Positions 51,952-60,562 of a stretch of 64,000 nt of DNA are shown piece by piece. Below the pieces are notes generated by a model that was given only the letters and a program-made list of their open reading frames with translations, did not search any database and was not told where the DNA came from. The stretch is from contig NZ_NPKO01000008.1 in assembly GCF_008329605.1 (NCBI RefSeq), positions 351,463 to 415,462 on the forward strand, written 5' to 3'. A program made the translations under genes and the position numbers. This stretch comes from Mycolicibacterium sp. P9-64. GTDB taxonomy: Bacteria; Actinomycetota; Actinomycetes; Mycobacteriales; Mycobacteriaceae. Position 1 is the stretch's first letter. Every line of letters begins with the position of its first letter.

Positions 51952-53235
51952 TCAGCCTGCTGGGCCCGGCGGCGGTCCCGGAAGTGGCCCGGGAGCCGGT
52001 ACGACAGGTGCCGGTTCTGGGGGCGCCCCGAATGGGAACGGCGGCGGAGGAGGCGGCGGCGCGAACGGGGCAGGCGGCGCCCAGGGCGGAGGCGGCGCGA
52101 ACGGTGCCGGTGCTCCGAAAGGCGCAGGCGGCACATCCTCGGGTGGTGGCGCCGGAGCCTGCGGGGTCAGGCAGAACACCTGGCAGTTCTGCTGTGGCGC
52201 GACGGCGCCGGGACCAGGCAGTGGCCCCGAGGCGAAGCCGGGACCGAGTCGGCCCGCGGTGTCGGGCAGCAGCGTCATCAGGGCCAGCGGATCGCCAACG
52301 GGAAGCCCCGCCGCGTTGAGCGGCAGGCCGGGGCCGAGGCCCTCGGGGTTCGCGTCGAGGTGTGCGTCGCCGAGCGGAGCGGGTCCGGAGATCGGCGGCA
52401 GGTTGACCGGGACGACGCCGGTGGCGTACGCCGCGGCCCAGCCGAGCACGTTCTGGGCGTATGCCGTCGAGTTGTTGTAGCGCAGGATGGCCGCCATCAC
52501 CTGCGACGGGTCGCGCAGGTTGAGGCCGCCGCTGCACAGGTACCTGGCGGCGGCGAGCGTCGAGTCGTACAGGTTCTGGACGTCGGCCTTGCCGTCACCG
52601 TCACCGTCGGAGGCGTAGCGGGCCCAGGTGCCAGGCAGGAACTGCATCGGGCCCATGGCGCGGGCGAAGGTGACCCGGCCGGACTGAACGCTCTGCACGA
52701 TGACCTCGTTGCCTGCCAGCGTGCCGTCGAGAGCGGGGCCGTAGATGGGCTGGATGGGCGTGCCGTGCGCGTCGGTGGCGCCGCCGTTGGCGTGCATCGA
52801 TTCGATGCGGCCGATGCCGGCAAGCAGGTTCCAGCTGATGCCGCACCCGGGGTAGGCGCCGGCCATCATGCTTTCGGCGTTCCGGTAGGCATTCAGCGCC
52901 ATTGCCGGAATGCGAAGGCTGCCAGGTGAATTCACCATCATCGACGGCGGGGCGGACAGGCTCGCGGCGGCGATGCGGAATGGGGACGGCATCTTCTTCG
53001 CCGCGACCACGGTGGCGCCCTCGCTGGTTCGTGCGACGGAGGCCATCGGCGTGATCCCGTTGTCGTCGACGGTAGTACCGAGCGATGGCGCGGATGCGCC
53101 GACCGCACCTGCGAGGACCAGGGGGACGAGCGCGACGATGCCGAAGGCAGGTGTACGCATCACGCGGCCCGCGCGACTGCGCACCCTTGCCAGGGCCGCA
53201 GAGGCTACGGAGGCCGGGTCTCCCGCTATGCGCAC
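51952..53235 (-). CDS. Secreted lytic murein transglycosylase (Rv1230c-like)
   Basis: A 427-residue protein with an N-terminal membrane or signal segment (31-50), a lytic transglycosylase domain (roughly 110-275) and a long proline-rich tail (350-427). The catalytic glutamate is Glu145 in GIGRIESMH, in the setting typical of SLT-type enzymes of the MltB group; YNNSTAYAQNVL and MGPMQFLPGTW are further family segments. It cleaves peptidoglycan glycan strands at the wall. GTG at 53235 is the start. Confidence 0.85.
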   Translation of the reverse strand: MRIAGDPASVASAALARVRSRAGRVMRTPAFGIVALVPLVLAGAVGASAPSLGTTVDDNGITPMASVARTSEGATVVAAKKMPSPFRIAAASLSAPPSMMVNSPGSLRIPAMALNAYRNAESMMAGAYPGCGISWNLLAGIGRIESMHANGGATDAHGTPIQPIYGPALDGTLAGNEVIVQSVQSGRVTFARAMGPMQFLPGTWARYASDGDGDGKADVQNLYDSTLAAARYLCSGGLNLRDPSQVMAAILRYNNSTAYAQNVLGWAAAYATGVVPVNLPPISGPAPLGDAHLDANPEGLGPGLPLNAAGLPVGDPLALMTLLPDTAGRLGPGFASGPLPGPGAVAPQQNCQVFCLTPQAPAPPPEDVPPAPFGAPAPFAPPPPWAPPAPFAPPPPPPPFPFGAPPEPAPVVPAPGPLPGPPPGPAG

Positions 53236-53291
53236 TCAACCGTCCTAGCGTGACCGAGCAACGTAGTGAACCAGGTCACCATACCTAGTCG

Positions 53292-53885
53292 TCAATCGTC
53301 TGTTGCGGCAATGCCCGAGTCGGTTTCGGCCAGCTCAGCCGAGTTTGGTGCGTCACTCGTCTCGGCCGGCTGGTTTGCCCGCTTCTTCTTCCCCGAGCCG
53401 CCCTTGGCAGGCAGCTGTTGATTGATGAGATCGCGCAGTTCCTCGAGCTCGCGGCGGAGGTAGTCACGGGTGGCGACCTCGCCGACCGCCAGTCGCAGCG
53501 CCGCGAGTTCGCGGGCTAGGTATTCGGTGTCGGCCTTGGTCTGTTCGGCCCGGCGCCGGTCTTCCTCGAGCGACACCCGGTCGCGGTTCTCCTGGCGGTT
53601 CTGCGCCAGCAGGATGAGTGGCGCGGCATAGGCGGCCTGCGTAGAGAACGCCAGGTTGAGCAGGATGAATGGGTACGGGTCCCAGCGCAGCGATAGCGCG
53701 AACATGTTCAACAGAATCCAGACGACGACGAACACCGTCTGGATCGCCAAGTAGCGGCCGGTGCCGAGGAAGCGCGCGAACGACTCGCCGATTTGGCCAG
53801 CGGCCTCGACGTCGAACTGTGGCGTCAACCGCAGCCGCGACCCGCGCGGCGTGTCGAGCCGCTGCCGGCCCGATAGGTCGCTCAC
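53292..53885 (-). CDS. DUF1003 membrane protein (Rv1231c-like)
   Basis: A 197-residue protein with two close membrane helices (about 45-65 and 72-92) of the DUF1003 family, shown by WILLNMFALSLRWDPYPFILL and STQAAYAAPLILLAQNRQ. A coiled-coil cytoplasmic domain (95-165) and a charged tail follow. Function is unknown. The GTG start overlaps the MgtE-like stop (GTGA), so the two proteins are made together and may interact, perhaps in divalent-metal handling. Confidence 0.85.
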   Translation of the reverse strand: MSDLSGRQRLDTPRGSRLRLTPQFDVEAAGQIGESFARFLGTGRYLAIQTVFVVVWILLNMFALSLRWDPYPFILLNLAFSTQAAYAAPLILLAQNRQENRDRVSLEEDRRRAEQTKADTEYLARELAALRLAVGEVATRDYLRRELEELRDLINQQLPAKGGSGKKKRANQPAETSDAPNSAELAETDSGIAATDD

Positions 53886-55189
53886 GACTCGCCTCCGGAC
53901 GCGGCGCTACCTGCGGGCAGCTCGGGTTCGTCGGCATTGAGCCGCCAGTCGTGCGGCAGGAGATGGTCCAGGACGTCGTCGACGGTGACGGCGCCCAACA
54001 GGTGGTTCTCCTCGTCGACGACGGGTCCGCAGACCAGGTTGTAGGCCGCGAAGTACCTCGTCACTCCCGCCAGCGAGGTGTCGGGGCTGAGGTTGGGCAG
54101 ATCGCTGTCCACGATGCCGCCGACGAGCGCGGCGGGCGGCTCGCGCAGCAACCGCTGTAGGTGAACACAGCCCAGATACCGTCCGGTCGGGGTCGACGTC
54201 GGAGGCCGCACGATGAAGGACAGCGAGGCCAGCGCGGGCGTCAGGTCGGGATCGCGCACGCGCGCCAGCGCCTCGGCGACGGTGGTATCGGGGGCCAGCA
54301 CCACCGGCTCCGGGGTCATCAGACCGCCCGCGGTGTCAGGGGAGTGCTTGAGCAGTCGGCGAACTGGCTCGGAGTCCTCGGGATCCATCCGTGCCAGGAG
54401 CTGCTCTGCACGCGATGCGCCGAGCTCGGCGAGGAGGTCGGCGGCGTCGTCGGGGTCCATCTCCTCGAGGACGTCGGCGGCGCGCTCGGTGTCCATCTGT
54501 TCGAGCAGCTCGGCCTGCTCGCTCTCGGGGAGCTCCTGCAGGATGTCGGCCAGCCGTTCGTCGTCGAGCGCGTTGACCACTTCGTAGCGCCGCTTGGCGG
54601 GCAGCTCGCGAATGGCGTCGGCCACCTCGATGGGGCGCTGCCCCTCGAACTGTGCCAGCAGCTGTGCGACGCCCTGGCCGGGAAGCGCGAGAGCCGACGG
54701 CGTGAGGCCCGTGACGTTCTGCCAATCGACGACGTGCACGGCGGTGCGACGGCCGAGGCGGCGGTTGTTGCGCACCGCGATCCTGGTCACCAGCCAGTCC
54801 CGCGAACGCACCTGCTCGATGGCCATGTCGACGACGACGACGTCGACGCCCGCGAGGTTTTTGAGCTCGGGATCGTGCACGCGGACGCGGGTGTCGAGCA
54901 CCTGACCGAGCACCAGAACTTCGCCTGGTCGCTGCGTGAACTTGCGCAACGAGACGTTGGCGGTGGTCAACGTCACCGCGTTCGGCTCGATGGCTGTCAC
55001 TCGCAGGATGGGAACGAAAATTCTTCTGCGGGTGAGCAATTCGAGTACCAAGCCAAGCACCCGGGGTTGTTGGCGGACGACGCTGATGCTGATCACCACG
55101 TCGCGGACACGACCGATGGACTCCCCATCGGGACCGAGCACCACCATCCCCGCGAGTCGGGCCGCGTAGACCCTGTTCACCGCCACCAT
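53882..55189 (-). CDS. MgtE-like CBS-domain protein without channel (Rv1232c-like)
   Basis: A 435-residue soluble protein. Residues 1-160 form two PRC-barrel-like halves (PDGESIGRVRDVVIS and AVRNNRRLGRRTAVHVVDW), 170-280 the MgtE N-terminal superhelix with repeated DERLADILQELPE and DTERAADVLEEMDPDDAADL units, and 290-410 a CBS pair. The transmembrane pore of MgtE Mg2+ channels is missing. It may be a cytoplasmic Mg2+ sensor acting on a separate membrane partner, for example the DUF1003 protein encoded next. It is divergent from the CitE-like gene. Confidence 0.85.
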   Translation of the reverse strand: MVAVNRVYAARLAGMVVLGPDGESIGRVRDVVISISVVRQQPRVLGLVLELLTRRRIFVPILRVTAIEPNAVTLTTANVSLRKFTQRPGEVLVLGQVLDTRVRVHDPELKNLAGVDVVVVDMAIEQVRSRDWLVTRIAVRNNRRLGRRTAVHVVDWQNVTGLTPSALALPGQGVAQLLAQFEGQRPIEVADAIRELPAKRRYEVVNALDDERLADILQELPESEQAELLEQMDTERAADVLEEMDPDDAADLLAELGASRAEQLLARMDPEDSEPVRRLLKHSPDTAGGLMTPEPVVLAPDTTVAEALARVRDPDLTPALASLSFIVRPPTSTPTGRYLGCVHLQRLLREPPAALVGGIVDSDLPNLSPDTSLAGVTRYFAAYNLVCGPVVDEENHLLGAVTVDDVLDHLLPHDWRLNADEPELPAGSAASGGES

Positions 55190-55214
55190 GAGTCAAAGGG
55201 TAGAGAGTTAGCAC

Positions 55215-56171
55215 GTGGACAACCTGTATCGCCCCCGCCGAACGTGTCTTTCCGTTCCTGGTAGCAGCGACAAGATGATTGAGAAGGCCAAGCAGCTGGC
55301 GGCCGACGAGGTGTTCCTCGATCTCGAAGACGCGGTCGCGCCGGATGCCAAGGCGGACGCTCGCACTCGGGTGGCCAGCGCCCTCGCCGAGCCGGGCTGG
55401 GCCGGTCAGCTACGGGGCGTTCGGGTGAACGACTGGACCACTCCGTGGACCCACGCCGACGTCATCGAGGTCGTCGCCGCAGCGGGAGCGCACCTCGACC
55501 TCATCGTGCTGCCCAAGGTCACCGACGCCTCGCACGTCGAGGCGCTCGACCTCTTGCTCACCCAACTGGAGACCATCCACGGGCTGCCGTCGGGCCGGAT
55601 CGGGGTCGAGGCGCAGATCGAGAACGCCCGTGGGCTGAGCAACGTCGACGCGATCGCGGCCGCGCCGCGCGTGCAGGCGCTGGTGCTCGGGCCTGCCGAC
55701 ACGATGGCCAGCCTCAACATGCGCACGCTGGTGGTCGGTGAGCAGCCCGAGGGTTACGACGTCGGCGACGCCTACCACCACGTGCTGATGCGCATCCTGA
55801 TCTCGGCCCGCACGCACGGCATCAACGCCATTGACGGGCCGTACCTCAAGGTGCGCGACGTCGAGGCGTTCGGCCGGATCGCGGGGCGGTCGGCGGCGCT
55901 CGGCTACGACGGCAAGTGGGTGCTGCACCCCGACCAGATCGCCGCGGGCAACGAGATCTTCAGCCCGCGCCAGGATGATTACGACCACGCCGAGCTGATC
56001 CTGGAGGCCTACGACTGGCACACGTCGCGCGCAGGCGGCGCAAGGGGTGCAGTGATGCTCGGCGACGAGATGATCGACGAGGCCAGCCGCAAGATGGCCC
56101 TGGTGATCGCAGGCAAGGGTCGCGCCGCGGGCATGGCCAGAACCGGCGAGCCGTTCCGTCCGCCGCAGTAG
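55215..56171 (+). CDS. HpcH/HpaI (CitE-like) acyl-CoA lyase
   Basis: A 318-residue TIM-barrel lyase of the CitE/malyl-CoA lyase group. RRTCLSVPGSSDKMIEKA is the CoA-binding N-terminus, DLEDAVAPDAK carries a metal-binding Glu, IGVEAQIENARGL holds the second Glu, and GPADTMASL and KWVLHPDQI complete the site. Family members cleave malyl-CoA, methylmalyl-CoA or citramalyl-CoA into acetyl- or propionyl-CoA and glyoxylate or pyruvate. The substrate is not determined. GTG at 55215 starts 25 bp from the divergent MgtE-like gene. Confidence 0.85.
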   Translation: MDNLYRPRRTCLSVPGSSDKMIEKAKQLAADEVFLDLEDAVAPDAKADARTRVASALAEPGWAGQLRGVRVNDWTTPWTHADVIEVVAAAGAHLDLIVLPKVTDASHVEALDLLLTQLETIHGLPSGRIGVEAQIENARGLSNVDAIAAAPRVQALVLGPADTMASLNMRTLVVGEQPEGYDVGDAYHHVLMRILISARTHGINAIDGPYLKVRDVEAFGRIAGRSAALGYDGKWVLHPDQIAAGNEIFSPRQDDYDHAELILEAYDWHTSRAGGARGAVMLGDEMIDEASRKMALVIAGKGRAAGMARTGEPFRPPQ

Positions 56172-56174
56172 CGG

Positions 56175-56705
56175 TCAGACGTAGGACCAGTTGGTGGCGG
56201 CGAGGCCGATGAAGAACAGGATGTAGAGCACGAAGCCCACGGTGACCAGGGCGCCGATGATGGTGCCGGCCAGCGCGAGACCGTAGCCGTCCTGGCCGGT
56301 GCGCTTGGTCTCGCGCATCGCGATGATGCCCAAGACGAGCCCGACGATGGACGGCAACCCGCAGAACACGAGGCCGCCAAGGGAGCAGGCCAGCGCGGCG
56401 ATCGCCTTGCCGTTGGTACCGAGAGGCTTCATCGACCGATAGGGGTCGTACGGATCCGATCCGTAGGGGTATCCGCCTGCGTAGGGCTGATATCCAGGCG
56501 TCGGATAGGCCCCCGGTGGGGGTGGGTAACCGGGCGGCGGTGGATAGCCAGGTCCAGGTGGCGGCTGGTAGCCGGGGCCTGCAGGCGGATAGCCCGCTCC
56601 GTGGACTGGAGGCGGCAGGCCGGGGCCGCCGTTCGGGTAGTCCACCGGCGAGTTCTCCAACGGCGGGAATTCGCCGGGGTAAGGCTGTTCCGGTCCGTTG
56701 GTCAT
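56175..56705 (-). CDS. DUF4190 membrane protein with proline/tyrosine-rich N-terminus, copy A
   Basis: A 176-residue protein. The first 90 residues are a Pro-Gly-Tyr-rich disordered region with PGYPPP-type repeats; the remainder carries two membrane helices (about 100-125 and 140-165) of the DUF4190 family, with GKAIAALACSLGGLVFCG. Function is unknown; such proteins cluster at the envelope and may bind other proteins through the low-complexity part. It is the smaller of two tandem relatives and starts 2 bp from the next gene's stop. Confidence 0.8.
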   Translation of the reverse strand: MTNGPEQPYPGEFPPLENSPVDYPNGGPGLPPPVHGAGYPPAGPGYQPPPGPGYPPPPGYPPPPGAYPTPGYQPYAGGYPYGSDPYDPYRSMKPLGTNGKAIAALACSLGGLVFCGLPSIVGLVLGIIAMRETKRTGQDGYGLALAGTIIGALVTVGFVLYILFFIGLAATNWSYV

Positions 56706-56707
56706 GA

Positions 56708-57472
56708 TCAGGTCATCGCCGTGAAGATGAAACCGAGCACCAGCGTCGCGGCACCCACGGCGATGCCCGCGATGGCCAAGCCCTGGCCGTTCTCACCGGT
56801 GTGCTTGACCTGGCTGAGAGCGATCACGCCCATCACGATGCCTGCGATGGAACCGATTCCACACAACCAGATGACCGAGGCGACCAACGATGCGATGGCC
56901 AAGGCGTTGGTGCCCTGGACTGGCGCACCGTAGGCGCCGTATCCGGCAGGAGGGCCGTACGCCGGGGGCGCGCCGTATCCCGGGGGCGCACCGAAGCCGG
57001 GGGGAGGACCGTATCCCGGAGGCGGGCCGTATCCCGGGGGCGGAGCGCCATAGGGCGGTGGTGGCGGAAACGCCGGAGGCGGCGGGTAGGAAGGGGGAGC
57101 GCCATAGGACGGGGGAGCCACGTAGGGCGGGGGAGCTCCGTACGGCGGCGGATACCCCGCGCCCGGCGATGGGTACGCCTGCGGATCCACGGGCGACGGG
57201 TACGCCTGCGGATCGATCGGCGGGGAGTAGGCAGGCGCCTCGATCGGCGGTTGGTAGGCCGGCACGGCGACGGTGGGTGTGCCGTAGGGCGGTGTGTCGA
57301 GCGGCTGCGCCTCGGCCGACGGCGTGTCAACCGATGGTGAAGTCGCGCCGTCAGAAGGTTGCTGGGACTGCTCGATCGGTGGCGCCTCGTAGCCGCCCGA
57401 TGCCGGCTCGGCTGCGCCCGCTCCAGCCTCGGGTGACGGCGTCTGGCCTGCGTCTCCGCCCGGGTTCGTCAT
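56708..57472 (-). CDS. DUF4190 membrane protein with long proline-rich N-terminus, copy B
   Basis: A 254-residue relative of the neighbour. Residues 1-180 are low complexity, dominated by PPPYGAPP, PPGYGPPPGYG and AYPSPVDPQ repeats; residues 185-254 hold two membrane helices with TNALAIASLVASVIWLCG and HTGENGQGLAIAGIAVG. The shared KHTGENGQG / KRTGQDGYG loop identifies the pair as duplicates. Rv1233c occupies this place in M. tuberculosis. The function is unknown. Confidence 0.8.
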   Translation of the reverse strand: MTNPGGDAGQTPSPEAGAGAAEPASGGYEAPPIEQSQQPSDGATSPSVDTPSAEAQPLDTPPYGTPTVAVPAYQPPIEAPAYSPPIDPQAYPSPVDPQAYPSPGAGYPPPYGAPPPYVAPPSYGAPPSYPPPPAFPPPPPYGAPPPGYGPPPGYGPPPGFGAPPGYGAPPAYGPPAGYGAYGAPVQGTNALAIASLVASVIWLCGIGSIAGIVMGVIALSQVKHTGENGQGLAIAGIAVGAATLVLGFIFTAMT

Positions 57473-57599
57473 GGCGTCAAACCTAGCGCACGGCTCGATT
57501 CCCGGTGCTCGGTCGTCTTTCGGGGCACGATTGAGGGCGCCGGGGCGTTGTCCGGGTGGACGTCGCCTGGTTGGCTGTCCGTAGGCCTGAGGAGATGAA
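57473..57599. other. Divergent promoter region before the general-stress protein
   Basis: This 127-bp gap separates divergent genes. It ends with GAGGAG, five bases before the ATG at 57600. No other motif stands out. Confidence 0.35.
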
Positions 57600-58103
57600 A
57601 TGATGACCAGTCCGCTTCAACCTGGACAGAAGCCGGGCCGTGGCGGCCCGGCCGGGCTGCCGACGCCGCCCAAGGGTTGGCCGATCGGCTCCTACCCCAC
57701 GTATGCCGAGGCGCAGCGCGCGGTGGATTACCTATCCGACCAAGAGTTTCCGGTGGAACAGGTGACGATCGTCGGCGTCGATCTGATGCAGGTCGAACGT
57801 GTCACCGGCCGGTTGACCTGGCCGCGGGTGCTCGGCGGCGGCGCACTGACGGGTGCATGGCTCGGCTTGTTCATCGGGCTGGTGCTCGGCTTCTTCAGCC
57901 CGAGCCCGTGGGGTTCGCTGATCGCCGGTTTGGTGGCCGGTGTCTTCTTCGGCCTCATCACCTCGGGGCTGCAATACGCGATGGCTCGCGGCACAAGAGA
58001 TTTCAGCTCGACGATGCAATTGGTGGCGGGCCGCTACGACGTGCTGTGCGACCCACAGGGGGCCGAGCAGGGGCGGGATCTGCTGGCGCGCTTGAAGATC
58101 TGA
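57600..58103 (+). CDS. Membrane general-stress protein (Rv1234-like)
   Basis: A 167-residue protein with an N-terminal soluble segment that resembles general stress protein 17M-type domains (SYPTYAEAQRAVDYLSDQEF and VEQVTIVGVDL), two membrane helices (about 75-95 and 103-123) with a GGGALTGAWLGLF glycine zipper, and a short soluble end. It corresponds to Rv1234, located just before lpqY in M. tuberculosis. Function is unknown. A second ATG one codon downstream could be the true start. Confidence 0.8.
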   Translation: MMTSPLQPGQKPGRGGPAGLPTPPKGWPIGSYPTYAEAQRAVDYLSDQEFPVEQVTIVGVDLMQVERVTGRLTWPRVLGGGALTGAWLGLFIGLVLGFFSPSPWGSLIAGLVAGVFFGLITSGLQYAMARGTRDFSSTMQLVAGRYDVLCDPQGAEQGRDLLARLKI

Positions 58104-58179
58104 TCTTGCAGCGGGGCCCCGCGCCAGTTCGCTGAGTTATCTCCGCAGATCACGATTGCGACGCGCGCGGCCGATAGTG

Positions 58180-58209
58180 TTGCACATCACGCGCACATCG
58201 CTCTACGGT
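58180..58209 (+). promoter_or_regulatory. Candidate lpqY-sugABC promoter with direct repeats
   Basis: TTGCAC (58180-58185) and TACGGT (58204-58209) are spaced 18 bp and fit a housekeeping promoter about 40 bp before the lpqY start. GCACATC occurs twice at an 11-bp period (58182-58188 and 58193-58199) between the two hexamers, a possible regulator site. Confidence 0.45.
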
Positions 58210-58247
58210 TTGCGCGCGGGAGAACTCGCGCGGAACAGGAGGCGGGC

Positions 58248-59645
58248 GTGCGCACCTTGCGGCTGCGGGCTGCGGTGTTGGCTGCTCTGACGACGGCGTC
58301 AATGGCTTCGGCGTGCAGTTCTCAGGCCAACGGAATCGTCATCAACTACTACACACCGGCCAGCGAGATGGCGACGTTCACCGCCGTCTCGAAACGGTGC
58401 AACGACGAGCTCGGTGGCCGTTTCACCATCAAGCAGATCAGCTTGCCCAAGGGCGCCGACGACCAGCGACTGCAGCTGGCTCGACGCCTCACCGGCAATG
58501 ACAAGACCCTCGACCTGATGGCACTCGACGTGGTGTGGACCGCCGAGTTCGCGGAGGCCGGCTGGGCGTTGCCCCTGTCCGACGACCCAGCGGGCCAGGC
58601 CGAGGCGGACGCCAGGGAGAACACTCTCCCCGGACCGCTGAAGACCGCAGAGTGGCAGGACAAGCTGTACGCCGCGCCGATCACCACCAACACCCAATTG
58701 CTTTGGTACCGAGCTGATTTGATGAAGAAGCCGCCGGACACCTGGGATGGGATGGTCGCCGAGGCGACGCGCCTGCACGATGAGGGCAAGCCCAGCTGGA
58801 TCGCCCTGCAGGGCAAGCAGTACGAAGGCCTGGTGGTGTGGTTCAACACGCTGCTCGAGAGCGCGGGCGGGCAGGTGCTCTCCGACGACGGCAAGACCGT
58901 CACGCTGACCGACACCCCCGAACATCGCGCCGCCACGGTGAAGGCGCTGCAGATCATCAAGGCGGTTGCCACGGCACCCGGCGCGGACCCGTCGATCACC
59001 CAGACCGACGAGGGCACGGCCCGGCTCGCGCTCGAACAGGGCAACGCCGCCCTCGAGGTGAACTGGCCGTTCGTCCTGCCGTCGATGTTGGAGAACGCCG
59101 TCAAGGGTGGCGTCGGCTTCCTGCCGCTCAACGAGCGGCAGGAACTCAAGGGCTCCATCAACGACGCCGGTACCTTCTCGCCCACCGACGACCAGTTCAA
59201 GACGGCATACGAAGCCAGCCAGGAGGTGTTCGGTTTCGCTAACTACCCGGCCGTGCTGCCAGGTCAGGCGGCCAAGGTGACCCTCGGTGGTCTGAATCTC
59301 GCGGTCGGCAAGAACACCCAGCACAAGGCGGAGGCGTTCGAGGCCATCCGCTGCCTGCGCAACGTGGAGAACCAGCGCTACACCTCGGTCGAAGGTGGTC
59401 TGCCTGCGGTCCGCACGTCCCTCTACGACGACCCGGCGTTCCAGAAGAAGTACCCGCAGTACGCCATCATCCGCGAGCAGCTCACCAATGCCGCCGTGCG
59501 CCCCGCAACGCCCGTCTACCAGGCGGTGTCGACGCGCATCTCGGCGACCCTGGCGCCAATCACCAACATCGACCCCGAACGCACGGCCGACGAGCTCGCC
59601 GACCAGGTGCAGAAGGCCATCGATGGGAAGGGGCTGATTCCGTGA
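58248..59645 (+). CDS. lpqY: Trehalose-binding lipoprotein LpqY
   Basis: A 465-residue solute-binding lipoprotein (Rv1235). The signal ends in ASAC with Cys23 as lipid site. The body is a cluster D maltose-type binding protein with VINYYTPASEMATF at the start and LYAAPITTNTQLLWYRADLM in the hinge. It captures trehalose released from trehalose monomycolate by the antigen 85 mycolyltransferases and hands it to SugA-SugB. GTG 58248 is the start; the stop overlaps sugA by 4 bp. Confidence 0.96.
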   Translation: MRTLRLRAAVLAALTTASMASACSSQANGIVINYYTPASEMATFTAVSKRCNDELGGRFTIKQISLPKGADDQRLQLARRLTGNDKTLDLMALDVVWTAEFAEAGWALPLSDDPAGQAEADARENTLPGPLKTAEWQDKLYAAPITTNTQLLWYRADLMKKPPDTWDGMVAEATRLHDEGKPSWIALQGKQYEGLVVWFNTLLESAGGQVLSDDGKTVTLTDTPEHRAATVKALQIIKAVATAPGADPSITQTDEGTARLALEQGNAALEVNWPFVLPSMLENAVKGGVGFLPLNERQELKGSINDAGTFSPTDDQFKTAYEASQEVFGFANYPAVLPGQAAKVTLGGLNLAVGKNTQHKAEAFEAIRCLRNVENQRYTSVEGGLPAVRTSLYDDPAFQKKYPQYAIIREQLTNAAVRPATPVYQAVSTRISATLAPITNIDPERTADELADQVQKAIDGKGLIP

Positions 59646-60562
59646 CGGAGTCCGTCCAGGAGCGGCCGGCGGCCGGCGTCGCCACCGACGACCGCAAGTC
59701 GGACCGGCGGCTGGCATTCTGGCTGATCGGCCCCGCGGTCGTCCTCATGCTGGCCGTCACCGCGTATCCCATCGGTTACGCGGTGTGGCTCAGCTTGCAG
59801 CGCTACAACCTGGCCGCGCCCGACGACATCAAGTTCGTTGGGCTGGACAACTACCTGACCATCCTCACCGACAGGTATTGGTGGACGGCGTTCGTCGTCA
59901 CCCTTGCCATCACCATCGTGTCGGTGGCCATCGAGTTCGTGCTCGGCATGACGCTGGCGCTGGTGATGCACCGGACCATCTTCGGCAAGGGCGCCGTCCG
60001 CACGGCCGTCCTGATTCCGTACGGGATCGTCACCGTGGCAGCGTCGTACAGCTGGTACTACGCGTGGACGCCCGGGACCGGATACCTGGCCAATCTGCTG
60101 CCTGCGGGCAGCGCGCCGCTGACCGAGCAGCTGCCGTCCCTGGCCATCGTCGTGCTCGCCGAGGTGTGGAAGACGACGCCGTTCATGGCGCTGCTGCTGC
60201 TGGCCGGGCTCGCGCTCGTGCCACAGGACTTGCTCAACGCCGCACAGATGGACGGAGCTGGCGCATGGAAGCGTCTGGTCAAGGTGATCCTGCCGCTGAT
60301 CAAACCGGCCATCCTGGTGGCGCTGCTGTTCCGCACGCTCGACGCGTTCCGGATCTTCGACAACATCTACGTGCTGACCGGCGGTGCGAACGACACCGGG
60401 TCGGTGTCGATTTTGGGCTACGACAACTTGTTCAAGGCCTTCAACCTTGGTCTGGGGTCGGCGATCAGCGTGCTGGTCTTCTTGTCGGTCGCGGTGATCG
60501 CCTTCATCTACATCAAGATCTTTGGTGCGTCGGCGCCGGGATCTGACGAGGAAGGTCGCTAG
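59642..60562 (+). CDS. sugA: Trehalose ABC transporter permease SugA
   Basis: A 306-residue MalF-type permease (Rv1236) with six main membrane helices. The EAA loop that touches the SugC ATPase is AAQMDGAGAWKRLVKVILP (around residues 200-218). With SugB it forms the trehalose channel. GTG at 59642 overlaps the lpqY stop, and the stop base is shared with the sugB start, so translation is tightly coupled. Confidence 0.96.
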   Translation: MTESVQERPAAGVATDDRKSDRRLAFWLIGPAVVLMLAVTAYPIGYAVWLSLQRYNLAAPDDIKFVGLDNYLTILTDRYWWTAFVVTLAITIVSVAIEFVLGMTLALVMHRTIFGKGAVRTAVLIPYGIVTVAASYSWYYAWTPGTGYLANLLPAGSAPLTEQLPSLAIVVLAEVWKTTPFMALLLLAGLALVPQDLLNAAQMDGAGAWKRLVKVILPLIKPAILVALLFRTLDAFRIFDNIYVLTGGANDTGSVSILGYDNLFKAFNLGLGSAISVLVFLSVAVIAFIYIKIFGASAPGSDEEGR

